Shown one piece after another: positions 16,995 to 24,337 of a stretch of 64,000 bases of DNA; position 1 is the first letter of the stretch, and every line of letters begins with the position of its first letter. The position numbers and the translations under genes were made by a program. Origin of the DNA: JASHPR01 sp963833885 (GTDB taxonomy: Bacteria; Actinomycetota; Actinomycetes; Streptosporangiales; Streptosporangiaceae); the NCBI GenBank assembly GCA_963833885.1, contig CAWHZU010000002.1, positions 186,001-250,000 of the forward strand. The letters run 5' to 3'. The notes below the pieces were generated by a model, which worked only from the letters and a program-made list of their open reading frames with translations, was not told where the DNA came from and searched no databases.

Positions 16995-17291
16995 TCACTT
17001 CTCCCGCCCCCCGACCTTGGCCAGGGTGAGCAGCAGCAGGATCGGCAGCGCGACCGCACCGACCGTAAGCTCGGACAGCGTGACGTCCGGCGCCTGGAAC
17101 GCCAGGAACAAGACGGCCAGCAGTATCCCGTACACACTCAGCACGATCACCTGCCGGACCGGAGCCCGGGTCAGCACCACCGCGGTAGCGCCGAGCGCCA
17201 CCAGCACCAGGATCGTCACCTGCAGGGCGTCCATCAGGCCCGTCGCCGTGGTGTAGGGCGTCACCACAGCAACCACGGGCGTCCCGTTCAA
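16995..17291 (-). CDS. DUF4040 (MbhD-like) antiporter subunit, equivalent to part of the MrpA C-terminus
   Basis: 98 aa with three predicted helices. The motif VRQVIVLSVYGILLAVLFLAFQAPDVTLSELTVGAVALPIL (read in pieces) is typical of the MbhD/DUF4040 domain that forms the C-terminus of MrpA in Bacillus. A TTG start at 17291 gives a TTGA overlap with mrpG and has GGAG upstream. The internal ATG at 17234 matches the usual family N-terminus and is a good alternative. It lies between mrpG and mrpB, as in archaeal Mbh operons. Confidence 0.85.
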   Translation of the reverse strand: MNGTPVVAVVTPYTTATGLMDALQVTILVLVALGATAVVLTRAPVRQVIVLSVYGILLAVLFLAFQAPDVTLSELTVGAVALPILLLLTLAKVGGREK

Positions 17292-17611
17292 GGTCCATCT
17301 CCAGGGGTGCGTTCCCCGCGCCAGTTGCCCTTCTCCCGGATGCGGGCCGCCCGGATAGTGGCATGGCTCAGGAACGGGCCCGCTATCACGATGAAGACCA
17401 GCGCCAGCCAGGTCTCGCCGGTGTTCTCGTCGAGCCCGGATTGCGCCAGCACCGCGAGACCCACGATCAGCGGTGCGACCAGCGCGATCGGCGTCACGAA
17501 GTGCAGCTTCTGATAGACGTCGCGCATCACCAGCAGGCCGATCGAGGAGGCCAGCACGATCGCCACGGCCAGGCCGAGCAGCACGTCGGCCAGCACTTCC
17601 CGCCCGGTCAC
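17288..17611 (-). CDS. mrpG: Mrp-type antiporter subunit G
   Basis: 107 aa of the MnhG family, with three helices. Conserved features are GLLVMRDVYQKLHFVTPIAL, the residue pattern around LHFVTP, and TWLALVFIVIAGPFLSHATIRAAR. The GTG start at 17611 overlaps the mrpF stop (GTGA). A charged tail (EKGNWRGERTPGDGP) follows. The upstream open frame is not homologous. Confidence 0.9.
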   Translation of the reverse strand: MTGREVLADVLLGLAVAIVLASSIGLLVMRDVYQKLHFVTPIALVAPLIVGLAVLAQSGLDENTGETWLALVFIVIAGPFLSHATIRAARIREKGNWRGERTPGDGP

Positions 17612-17862
17612 AGCCGGCGCTCCAGGAACCGGACGAACACCAGCCCGCTGCCGAACAGCAGCAGCGCGAGCAGCACCGGCAGCTCGAACTCGCCAGAGCG
17701 GCCGAAGCCCTCCGCCAGCAGCACGAGCACCATCACGATGATCGAACTGATGGCCTCGTACGCCACCACGGCGGACATGAGCTGCGCGCGCAGCACCACT
17801 ATCCCGCACGGGATGGTGGCGATCAGCATGGCGATGGCCGCGATGATGAAACCGTCGTTCAT
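17608..17862 (-). CDS. mrpF: Mrp-type antiporter subunit F
   Basis: 84 aa of the MnhF family with three transmembrane helices (FIIAAIAMLIATIPCGIVVL, AYEAISSIIVMVLVLLAEG, LPVLLALLLFGSGLVFVRF). The start is ATG at 17862, sharing ATGA with the mrpE stop. It is coupled to mrpG by GTGA. Confidence 0.88.
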   Translation of the reverse strand: MNDGFIIAAIAMLIATIPCGIVVLRAQLMSAVVAYEAISSIIVMVLVLLAEGFGRSGEFELPVLLALLLFGSGLVFVRFLERRL

Positions 17863-18365
17863 TGCCCGCCACCCGCCTCCACCGGCTCTCCCTGATTGAC
17901 CACGAGCTGATGGATGATCATCACATCGCGATCGGCGTCGACGCCGAGGACGAACGAGTTGGGGGCGACCGACCGGCCGCCTACCAGGAGCGTCCGCCGG
18001 GTCTCCCCCTCCGGAGTGTCGCTGCCATACCGCACCGGAACCTCGCGGAATCCGCTGGCCGGTTCCTCGCCGCGGGCCAGCCGCCGCCACAGGGCCGCGA
18101 AAACGATCACCGTGTCCAGCGCCGTCTCCCATGGCAGGCGCAGCGCAGGGACCAGCCACCCCGGCCGCATACGGAACGTCAGGCCGGCCTGATGGGCGAC
18201 GAGCTCGGCGAGGAAGGCCCCCAGCGCCGCCGCGCCCGCGCCGGCGAGCAGCTCGTCGGTCGCCGTGGAGTCGTCGAGCATGACCCAGAACGACATCAGC
18301 AGCACCCACCACACGGCCCACGCACCGGCCCGGCGGACGATCCTCCGCTGCGGCATCCGCCCCAA
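17859..18365 (-). CDS. mrpE: Mrp-type antiporter subunit E
   Basis: 168 aa of the MnhE family. Two N-terminal hydrophobic segments (about 14-60) are followed by a cytoplasmic domain containing TALDTVIVFAALWRRL. Next come EVPVRYGSDTPEGETRRTLL and SVAPNSFVLGVDADRDVMIIHQL, the conserved 'S..PgT...D.....l..H.L' pattern. It is the first gene of the antiporter operon, overlapping mrpF by ATGA. The DUF1275 and MerB-like genes lie just upstream on the same strand (41-bp gap) and may share its transcript. Confidence 0.9.
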   Translation of the reverse strand: MGRMPQRRIVRRAGAWAVWWVLLMSFWVMLDDSTATDELLAGAGAAALGAFLAELVAHQAGLTFRMRPGWLVPALRLPWETALDTVIVFAALWRRLARGEEPASGFREVPVRYGSDTPEGETRRTLLVGGRSVAPNSFVLGVDADRDVMIIHQLVVNQGEPVEAGGGQ

Positions 18366-18406
18366 CTGCCCCAGTGATCAGCGGGCAAACCTGCCCGCAG
18401 CGGCGC

Positions 18407-19116
18407 CTAGCTCCGGTCGCTGGCTCGCTTGGTGCGCCAGGATCCGGCCATGGACTCGGCGACCGCCACGCCCAGCGGCAGCAGCACGGCCACGGGCAGC
18501 CAGGCATGGGCCGACCTGGCCAGAATTCCGCCGGCCAGCGCGCCCACCACGATCGCCGCCAGGGCGCCGAGGCTGCGGCCGAGCCCGTCGGGCCTGGTGC
18601 GGGTGGCCAGGCCGGTCAGCACCCCGACGAGCGTGCTTGTCAGGTACGTGCTCGACATCCGGCCGAGCCGGTACACTGCCGCGCTCTGCATGCCCATGGC
18701 CGCCGCCGCCACGATCAGCAGCACAAGCTGGGCGCCACCGTGCGGGCTGCCATCCGAGAGCTCCCACCCGACGGAAAAGCCCGCCAGAACGACCAGCTCC
18801 GCTGCCAGCGTGGCCGTCACGCTGGCCGGCCAGGTCCGGCCTGATGAGAACGCCGCCCGGCCAGGGGAGCCCCGATCAGGACCCCGGCGGCGTACCCGGC
18901 CAGCGCCACGCCGGCGTGAATGGCCTCGACGGAGGAATGCGTGGTGGCGGCGACCCCGAGCAGCACCAGGTTGCCGGTGATGACGCTGCTGAACACCTTG
19001 CCGAGGGCCAGGAACGAGACCGCGTTCACCGCGCCCGAGGTGATCGTCAGCAGCACCACCCGGTAGTCCCTGGCGGCCGTCGGCCAGCCACTGTTCTCGT
19101 CTTCATCCGCGGTCAT
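18407..19116 (-). pseudogene. DUF1275 (YoaK-like) membrane protein, split by a frameshift
   Basis: Two overlapping frames together make one about 236-aa DUF1275 protein. The N-terminal part (19116-18817, 99 aa) has TSGAVNAVSFLALGKVFSSVITGNLVLLG. The C-terminal part (18820-18407) has MQSAAVYRLGRMSSTYLTSTLVGVLTGL. The C-terminal frame already reads sensible family sequence (SSGRTWPASVTATLAAE) upstream of its GTG. The break is therefore a one-base loss near CGTTCTCATCAGG (about 18845-18857), not two natural genes. The GTGA stop/start overlap would still allow two polypeptides. A sequencing error cannot be excluded. It is ATGA-coupled to the MerB-like gene upstream. Confidence 0.72.
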
Positions 19117-19820
19117 CCCGGCAGTCGCCAGAAGTCGCCGGCGAGGCCGCACTGTTCGAGCAGCTGCTGCGCGGCGGCGGCCGGCCGGGGTGACCAGTCG
19201 GGGTCCAGGCGGTTCCCGTACCAGGTCTGGGCGAGCCGCCACATGGTGACCGACGGGATGACCTGGCCGACCGCATGGGAGCCGGACCTGGCCCAGGCGT
19301 CGACGTGGGCCGATTCGCAGAACAGTCTTATGTTGCTGCACACGGCGACCACGTCGTCCCACCAGCGGCTCGCCTGGCACGGGATGTGCACCACCGGGCC
19401 CTGGGCGGGTGGCTGGTCCGGGCCGACCCGCAGCACCAGGTCGCGGCCGCAGCCAGGGCAGCAGGTCCGGATCACGACCGGCTCGCCGAGCGCGGCACTG
19501 ATGCCGAACGAGTCCCAGGCGCACCCGCCCCACCACATGCAGTCCCCCGGGTAGCCGGCCGGGCCGGTACCGTCGGCGCCGACCACGAAGCCCATGGGGG
19601 CGGCCGAGAACGGGTGGGCCATCCGCACCGCGTCGCCCGCCGGCGTGAGCACGATGGCGTGCGCTTCGTGCAGGCTGCGCATCGCGGCCCTGACGCCTGC
19701 CTCGGCCAGCCCGGTCTCCGCCGCGATCTGCCCAACCGATGCCGGCCGCTGATCGGCGAACGAACGGTAGATGGCCAGCCGCACCGCCCGGTCGGCCCGG
19801 CTAAGGCCGGTCCCTGTCAT
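19113..19820 (-). CDS. Organomercurial-lyase (MerB)-like protein
   Basis: 235 aa. A winged-helix-like N-terminal region (about 5-65) precedes the MerB fold. The catalytic pattern GGCAWDSFGI gives Cys100 and Asp103. A second conserved cysteine is in WWDDVVAVCSNIRLF (Cys161), followed by ESAHVDAW. This Cys/Asp/Cys set matches the protonolysis site of alkylmercury lyases. Extra cysteines (TCCPGCG) could bind metal. The ATG at 19820 starts at the homology; the longer frame adds 45 unlikely residues. No merA or merT is adjacent, so a role in mercury resistance is uncertain; many family members are uncharacterised. Confidence 0.78.
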   Translation of the reverse strand: MTGTGLSRADRAVRLAIYRSFADQRPASVGQIAAETGLAEAGVRAAMRSLHEAHAIVLTPAGDAVRMAHPFSAAPMGFVVGADGTGPAGYPGDCMWWGGCAWDSFGISAALGEPVVIRTCCPGCGRDLVLRVGPDQPPAQGPVVHIPCQASRWWDDVVAVCSNIRLFCESAHVDAWARSGSHAVGQVIPSVTMWRLAQTWYGNRLDPDWSPRPAAAAQQLLEQCGLAGDFWRLPG

Positions 19821-20005
19821 GACTGCCGCGCCACCAGGCCTTCCTTGGTCGCGAAGTGCCGCACGGCCACATCGTCCCAGCACCCCGGACGCCTCTGGCA
19901 GAGCGGCTCCAGAAATTATCCGGGAATCCCCGGCAAAAGTTGTTGGCGTGGCCATCCTCCGTGACTCCTATCCCTGTCACAGCAGTGTCCCGAACGGAGT
20001 AGGAC

Positions 20006-20773
20006 ATGAACACCGCCGCCACGCCATCCACCGCCCGACGCACCCCGCGTATTCCTGCCATTCTCGGCCGCGTGGCGGTTCCCGCCGCCTTCGCCGCCGC
20101 CGCCCTCGGCGCGGTCACCGGCTGCTCGTCACACGCCACGCCGGGCGCTAACCCGGCTCCAGCGGCCTCGACCGCGACCTCGCGCCCGTCGCCGGCCTCC
20201 GCCCCTTCCACTCCGGCGGGTACCCTGGCCGCGACGCCGGCACCGGTCGCGACGCCCACGCCGACCTCGTCCGCGACCACGACGTCTACCCAGGGGGAGC
20301 TGGCCGGGCAGGTCACAATCCTCGGCACTCCCACCGGGCTGGTGCCAGGAGGCCGATACGTCAAGTTCCTGGTCACGGTTACCAACGGGACCGCGCAGAC
20401 GTACTCGAACGTGCTACCGCTGGTGTCACTCGGGCACTGCTCGTGCACGGCGAACTCGCTGTTCCCGGCCGGGAAGCTGCAGGAGCGCGAGAGCACATCG
20501 AACGTGTGGCAGACGATCCCCTACGACGTGGAGGGGTTCGGCACCGACTACCTCAACGTCATGGAGCCGGGTGGCATTCAGGAAATCTCCCCGGGGGCGG
20601 CCGCGGTCTTCGAGTACCGCGTCAAGCTAAGCCCCGCCACCAGCGCCCAGGTCACCCGTGGGATGGGCTCGCTCGACGTCACGCTGATCCAGCTTCCCAC
20701 CCACGCCCAGATCGGCGTGTCGCCCGCTGGCAGCACGCCGGTCGACGTCCAGTCCGGCCAACCGCCGGCGTGA
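20006..20773 (+). CDS. Secreted lipoprotein with Thr/Pro-rich linker
   Basis: 255 aa. The N-terminal signal (basic ARRTPRIP, then a hydrophobic AVPAAFAAAALGA stretch) ends at a lipobox VTGC. About 70 residues of Ala/Thr/Ser/Pro linker follow. A C-terminal beta-rich domain (about 100-250) of the kind seen in extracellular immunoglobulin-like proteins contains YVKFLVTVTNGTAQTYSNV and GHCSCTAN. The SD GGAG precedes the ATG by about 8 nt. I do not recognise a specific family; the domain recalls DUF4352-like folds. It is divergent from the MerB-like gene. Confidence 0.72.
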   Translation: MNTAATPSTARRTPRIPAILGRVAVPAAFAAAALGAVTGCSSHATPGANPAPAASTATSRPSPASAPSTPAGTLAATPAPVATPTPTSSATTTSTQGELAGQVTILGTPTGLVPGGRYVKFLVTVTNGTAQTYSNVLPLVSLGHCSCTANSLFPAGKLQERESTSNVWQTIPYDVEGFGTDYLNVMEPGGIQEISPGAAAVFEYRVKLSPATSAQVTRGMGSLDVTLIQLPTHAQIGVSPAGSTPVDVQSGQPPA

Positions 20774-20885
20774 ACCCGCAGAGCCGCGTGCCGCGTGGCG
20801 CAGCGCGCTACCGGCCGCGGCTCGTTACGGTGCTTTGCGGGGAATTGGCGGCGCGGGCGCCACGCAAACGGCAAGGAGGAGGCTC

Positions 20886-21743
20886 GTGCGGAGCAGGCAG
20901 TACGGCCGGGATGTGCTCGCGGAGCAGCGGCGGCGCCCCGGGCAGCGTCAGCTTCCGCAGGTACCGGCCGAGCGCGGGCTGGTGGTCGAGGACGCCGCCG
21001 CCGAATTCTGCGGCGCCGTGGTGTTCTGCGAGAAGGACGCGGTGACGCTGGAAGACGGCCGCGGCAGGCGCCGGGTGTTCCCGCTCAGCCCCGCCCCCTT
21101 CCTGCTGGAGGGCAAGCCGGTACGGCTGGTGCGACCGGTCCCGCAGGCCAGGCCCGGTGAGGGCCGTGGGAGCGGCGGGGGTGGCGCGACCGCGCGAACC
21201 GCGTCGGGCTCGATCGCGGCGCCGCCGAGCCGGGCCAAGGTCGCCAAGGCGAGCCGCATCTACGTCGAGGGCCGCCACGATGCCGAGCTCGTCGAGAAGA
21301 TCTGGGGCGACGACCTGCGCGACGTCGGGGTCGTCGTGGAGTACCTCGAGGGCATCAACGACCTGCCGGCGATCGTCGCCAGCTTCTCCCCCGGGCCTAC
21401 CCGCAGGCTCGGCGTACTCGTCGATCACCTCGTGGACGGGTCGAAGGAGACCAGGATCGCGGCGCAGGTGCGATCGCCGCACGTGCTGATCGTCGGGCAT
21501 CCGTATATCGACGTCTGGGCGGCGGTCAAGCCCTCGGTGCTCGGCATCCCGGGCTGGCCGCGGGTGCCTCCTGGCCGGCCGTGGAAGGAGGGCGTGCTCG
21601 CCGCGATCGGCTGGCCGCCGAACACCGCCGCCGCCTGGCAGCGCATCCTGCGCTCGGTGTCCAGCTTCACCGACCTGGAGCCGGAATTCCTCGGCCGGGT
21701 GGAGGAGCTGATCGACTTCGTCACGGCTCCGGGCAGCGACTGA
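20886..21743 (+). CDS. DUF3097 domain protein
   Basis: 285 aa from a GTG with an excellent AAGGAGGA SD 5 nt upstream. The N-terminal region resembles an SH3-like beta segment (RGLVVEDAAAEFCGAVVF). After a Gly-rich linker comes a conserved segment with SRIYVEGRHDAELVEKIWG, EGINDLPAIV and RRLGVLVDHLVDGSKE. The E-G-R-H-D and D-H-L pattern is reminiscent of a TOPRIM fold; that is my inference. DUF3097 proteins are widespread in actinobacteria and of unknown function. Confidence 0.85.
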   Translation: MRSRQYGRDVLAEQRRRPGQRQLPQVPAERGLVVEDAAAEFCGAVVFCEKDAVTLEDGRGRRRVFPLSPAPFLLEGKPVRLVRPVPQARPGEGRGSGGGGATARTASGSIAAPPSRAKVAKASRIYVEGRHDAELVEKIWGDDLRDVGVVVEYLEGINDLPAIVASFSPGPTRRLGVLVDHLVDGSKETRIAAQVRSPHVLIVGHPYIDVWAAVKPSVLGIPGWPRVPPGRPWKEGVLAAIGWPPNTAAAWQRILRSVSSFTDLEPEFLGRVEELIDFVTAPGSD

Positions 21744-21796
21744 GACCCCAGGGCGCGGGGCTCAGCCGAGTCCCAGCGCCGGACACCCTCGTGCGC

Positions 21797-23206
21797 TTAG
21801 CCGGCTCCCAGCGCCAGCGCCAGGCGCCGGACACCCTCGTGCAGGTCCTCGGGGCGAGCGGCGGCGGCAAAGCTGAGCCGGATGAATGACCCGGGCGGCT
21901 CGGCCGGGTGGAAGCTGCGGCCGGGACTGATCACGACCCCGTACCGGGCTGCGCGGATGGCGAGCTGGTCCTCCGCAACGTGGCCGGGCATGCGCACCCA
22001 CAGGCACACGCCTCCGCTGGGCAGCACCGGGATACTGAACTGCGGTATGCGCTGCTGCAGCGCAAGCGCGAGCGTCGACCGCCGCGCGGCCAGCGCCCGG
22101 GCGAGGCTGGCCAGGTGCCGGGGCCACGCGGGCGAGCTGACGAGTTCCAGCGCGGTCTCCTGAAGCGGCCTGGAGACAAAGAAGTCGTCGACGACCCGGA
22201 TGGCGCGCAATCGCTCGGCGACCGGCCCGCGGGCAACGAGCGCGCCGATCCGCAGCGACGGTGATGCCGGCTTGGTCAGCGACGTGAGGTGAACGACCCG
22301 GCCGTCGGTGTCCTCGGTGATGAGCGGCGGCGGGGCCGGCCGCTCGTGGCCGAGGTAACGGCCATAGTCGTCCTCGAGAACGAATGCCCCGGCCGCGGCG
22401 GCCGCGGCGAGGACCTGCGGCCGCCGCTCGGCCGACAGCACCACGCCGGTCGGGTTCTGGAAGGTCGGCTGGCAGTAGATCGCGCGGGCGCCGGTCGCCG
22501 CGAGCGCCCGGGAAAGGGCATCCGGCTGGATCCCGTCGGTGTCCACGGGCACCGGCACGACGCGGATCCCCGCCGAGGCGGCCACCTCGAGGGCGCCCGG
22601 ATAGGTCGGCGACTCGACGAGCAGCACCTCACCGGCGGGCACCAGCGCCCGGAACGCGGCGGTCAGGGCGCCCTGCGCTCCGGCGGTGACAATCACGTCG
22701 GCCGCGTCGACCTGGCCTCCGATGCTGCGGGCGAACCAGGCCCGCAGCCCGTCGATGCCGGTCACCGGCGGCCGCTGCCACGCATCCGGCCGCCGCCCGG
22801 CCCTGGCCATGGCCGCAGCCAGCGGCCGGACCGGCAGCAGCGAGGGATGCGGGTAACCGCTGGCCAGCGGGATCTCATCGGCTGGCGGCTCTTCCAGCGA
22901 TACCAGCACACCGCTGGCACTGGTGCGGCGTTCGCCGAGCGCGAGGGTCTGCCAGGAAAAGTCGGCCGCATGCCCGCTGCCGGCCGCGGTCCGCGCCGCG
23001 ACAAAACTGCCTTCGCCCGGCCTGGTGATCACGATCCCCTCGGACACCAGGGCGGCCAGCGCCCTGGACACGGTCACCGGGCTGACGCCGAGCCGACGGG
23101 TGAACTCCCGCGTCGACGGCAGCCGTTCCCCGGCCCGGCGGCGTCCGGCCTCGGCCCTGATCGCTGCGGCCACCGTCGCGACACTGCTATCCGCCGCCAC
23201 AGGCAC
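21797..23206 (-). CDS. MocR-family regulator (GntR HTH + aminotransferase fold)
   Basis: 469 aa. A GntR winged helix covers about 5-75 (RLPSTREFTRRLGVSPVTVSRALAAL). A fold-type I aminotransferase domain covers about 110-469, with the PLP lysine Lys312 in SLTKPASPSLRIG and the PLP-contact motif CQPTFQNPTG. MocR proteins sense PLP or amino compounds and often control a divergent transporter. Here the divergent gene is an EamA exporter, an attractive target. The long intergenic region holds a perfect 19-bp palindrome and repeated TATCG elements. Confidence 0.9.
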   Translation of the reverse strand: MPVAADSSVATVAAAIRAEAGRRRAGERLPSTREFTRRLGVSPVTVSRALAALVSEGIVITRPGEGSFVAARTAAGSGHAADFSWQTLALGERRTSASGVLVSLEEPPADEIPLASGYPHPSLLPVRPLAAAMARAGRRPDAWQRPPVTGIDGLRAWFARSIGGQVDAADVIVTAGAQGALTAAFRALVPAGEVLLVESPTYPGALEVAASAGIRVVPVPVDTDGIQPDALSRALAATGARAIYCQPTFQNPTGVVLSAERRPQVLAAAAAAGAFVLEDDYGRYLGHERPAPPPLITEDTDGRVVHLTSLTKPASPSLRIGALVARGPVAERLRAIRVVDDFFVSRPLQETALELVSSPAWPRHLASLARALAARRSTLALALQQRIPQFSIPVLPSGGVCLWVRMPGHVAEDQLAIRAARYGVVISPGRSFHPAEPPGSFIRLSFAAAARPEDLHEGVRRLALALGAG

Positions 23207-23249
23207 CTTTATCCGCTGGCACGGGAACCTCCCGGCTCCGGGTCTGCCT

Positions 23250-23295
23250 AGCGGTTTGGATCCGTCCGGTTTTCGGCGGACGGATCCAAACCGCT
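23250..23295. promoter_or_regulatory. Perfect 19-bp inverted repeat upstream of the mocR-type gene
   Basis: Arms 23250-23268 and 23277-23295 are perfectly complementary with an 8-nt GTTTTCGG spacer; the core half-site is AGCGGTTTGGATCCGTCCG. It lies 44 bp before the MocR start in the divergent intergenic region. It could be an operator, or a hairpin in the regulator's leader. Confidence 0.6.
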
Positions 23296-23358
23296 ATCGG
23301 TTGCTCCCTCGCCCGCCGCTGCTAGCGCCCGGGAAAGGGCGGCCAGGCGCTCAGGGCG

Positions 23359-23376
23359 AACGATACTGCTATCGTT
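23359..23376. promoter_or_regulatory. Operator-like dyad in MocR/EamA intergenic region
   Basis: AACGATA (23359-23365) and TATCGTT (23370-23376) form a 7-bp dyad with a CTGC spacer. GCTATCGTTG here and GCTATCGGTTG at about 23293-23303 are near-direct repeats, the kind of paired site MocR regulators use. A third TATCGTC lies at about 23401. Confidence 0.45.
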
Positions 23377-23475
23377 GTATGTGAGGAAACAGAGTAGCGG
23401 TATCGTCAGTTTGAGAGTACCACCAGCCACTCAGGTCCGCCGGGTGCCGCCCGCTGCCGCCGCACGGACCCGGTG

Positions 23476-24306
23476 ATGCCGACCGCGGCACTGGTGCTGG
23501 CCCTGCTCTCCGCTGTGTCGAGCGCAGTATGGAACCTGCTGGTCAAGCAGTCGCGCGACACCGAGGCGGTGACCGCGGTCGCCCTCGCGATCGGCGTGAT
23601 CCTGTTCTCCCCGGCGCTGGCGTTCGGCCATATACCGCTCGCGGCGTGGCCGTACCTGGTTGCGTCCGCGGCCCTGGAGTTCATCTACTTCACGCTCCTC
23701 GCCGCGGCCTACCGCCGGGCCGAGCTGAGCCTGGTGTTCCCGCTCGCCCGCGGCTTTGCGCCGGTGCTCGTTCTGCTGATCGGCCTGGTCGCGCTGCACG
23801 ACCACGCCAGCGCGGGCGAGCTAGCCGGGGTACTGCTCGTGGCGGTCGGGGCGACGGCCGTGCGCGGCATCAAAATCGCGGGCGGGTTCGCCGACACCGG
23901 CATCGCCCTGCTGATCGCCGTCTGCATCGCGGGCTACACGCTGGTCGACAAGCACGGGGTGAGCCTGGCCAGCCCCGCCGCGTACCTGGAGGCCGTCATG
24001 GCGCTGCTGGTGCTGCCGTACCTCACGCTCGTGGCCAGGTCCAGGGGCCTGCAGGCGCTGCGCCGCGAACTTCGGCCGCGGACCGCGGTCATCGGCATCG
24101 GCATCATCGGTGGCTATGCCCTGGCGCTGTTCGGCCTGCGGCTCGCGGCGGCCGCGCCGGTGGCGGCGGTGCGGGAGTCCAGCGTAGTGATCGGCACCGC
24201 CCTGGCCGCGATCGTGCTGCGCGAGCGCGTCGGCCCGGCCCGCTTCTGCGGCGCCTGCCTGGTCGCGGCGGGCGTCACCGTTCTGGCCTTCGCCGCCGGT
24301 TCCTGA
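23476..24306 (+). CDS. EamA/DMT-family exporter (MocR-linked)
   Basis: 276 aa with about ten hydrophobic helices in two EamA halves. The first includes AVSSAVWNLLVKQS and YRRAELSLVFPLARGFAPV. The second includes VAAVRESSVVIGTALAAIVLRE, the conserved P/R-E-S region of drug/metabolite transporters. GTG 23473 and ATG 23476 are alternative starts. It is divergent from the MocR-type regulator, which probably controls it. The substrate is unknown; amino acids or amines are the usual guess for this pairing. Confidence 0.83.
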   Translation: MPTAALVLALLSAVSSAVWNLLVKQSRDTEAVTAVALAIGVILFSPALAFGHIPLAAWPYLVASAALEFIYFTLLAAAYRRAELSLVFPLARGFAPVLVLLIGLVALHDHASAGELAGVLLVAVGATAVRGIKIAGGFADTGIALLIAVCIAGYTLVDKHGVSLASPAAYLEAVMALLVLPYLTLVARSRGLQALRRELRPRTAVIGIGIIGGYALALFGLRLAAAAPVAAVRESSVVIGTALAAIVLRERVGPARFCGACLVAAGVTVLAFAAGS

Positions 24307-24314
24307 TCACGCCG

Positions 24315-24336
24315 GGCCCGGACGGCGGCCCGGGCC
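24315..24336. terminator. Stem-loop between convergent EamA and spherulin-4-like genes
   Basis: GGCCCGG (24315-24321) pairs with CCGGGCC (24330-24336) around an 8-nt loop. It lies within the 31-bp gap between two converging genes. Confidence 0.5.
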
Positions 24337-24337
24337 G

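Noticed and set aside
23248..23430. Possible 60-aa gene between MocR and EamA genes
   Set aside because: It is largely created by the palindrome and lacks an SD; the region is better explained as regulatory.
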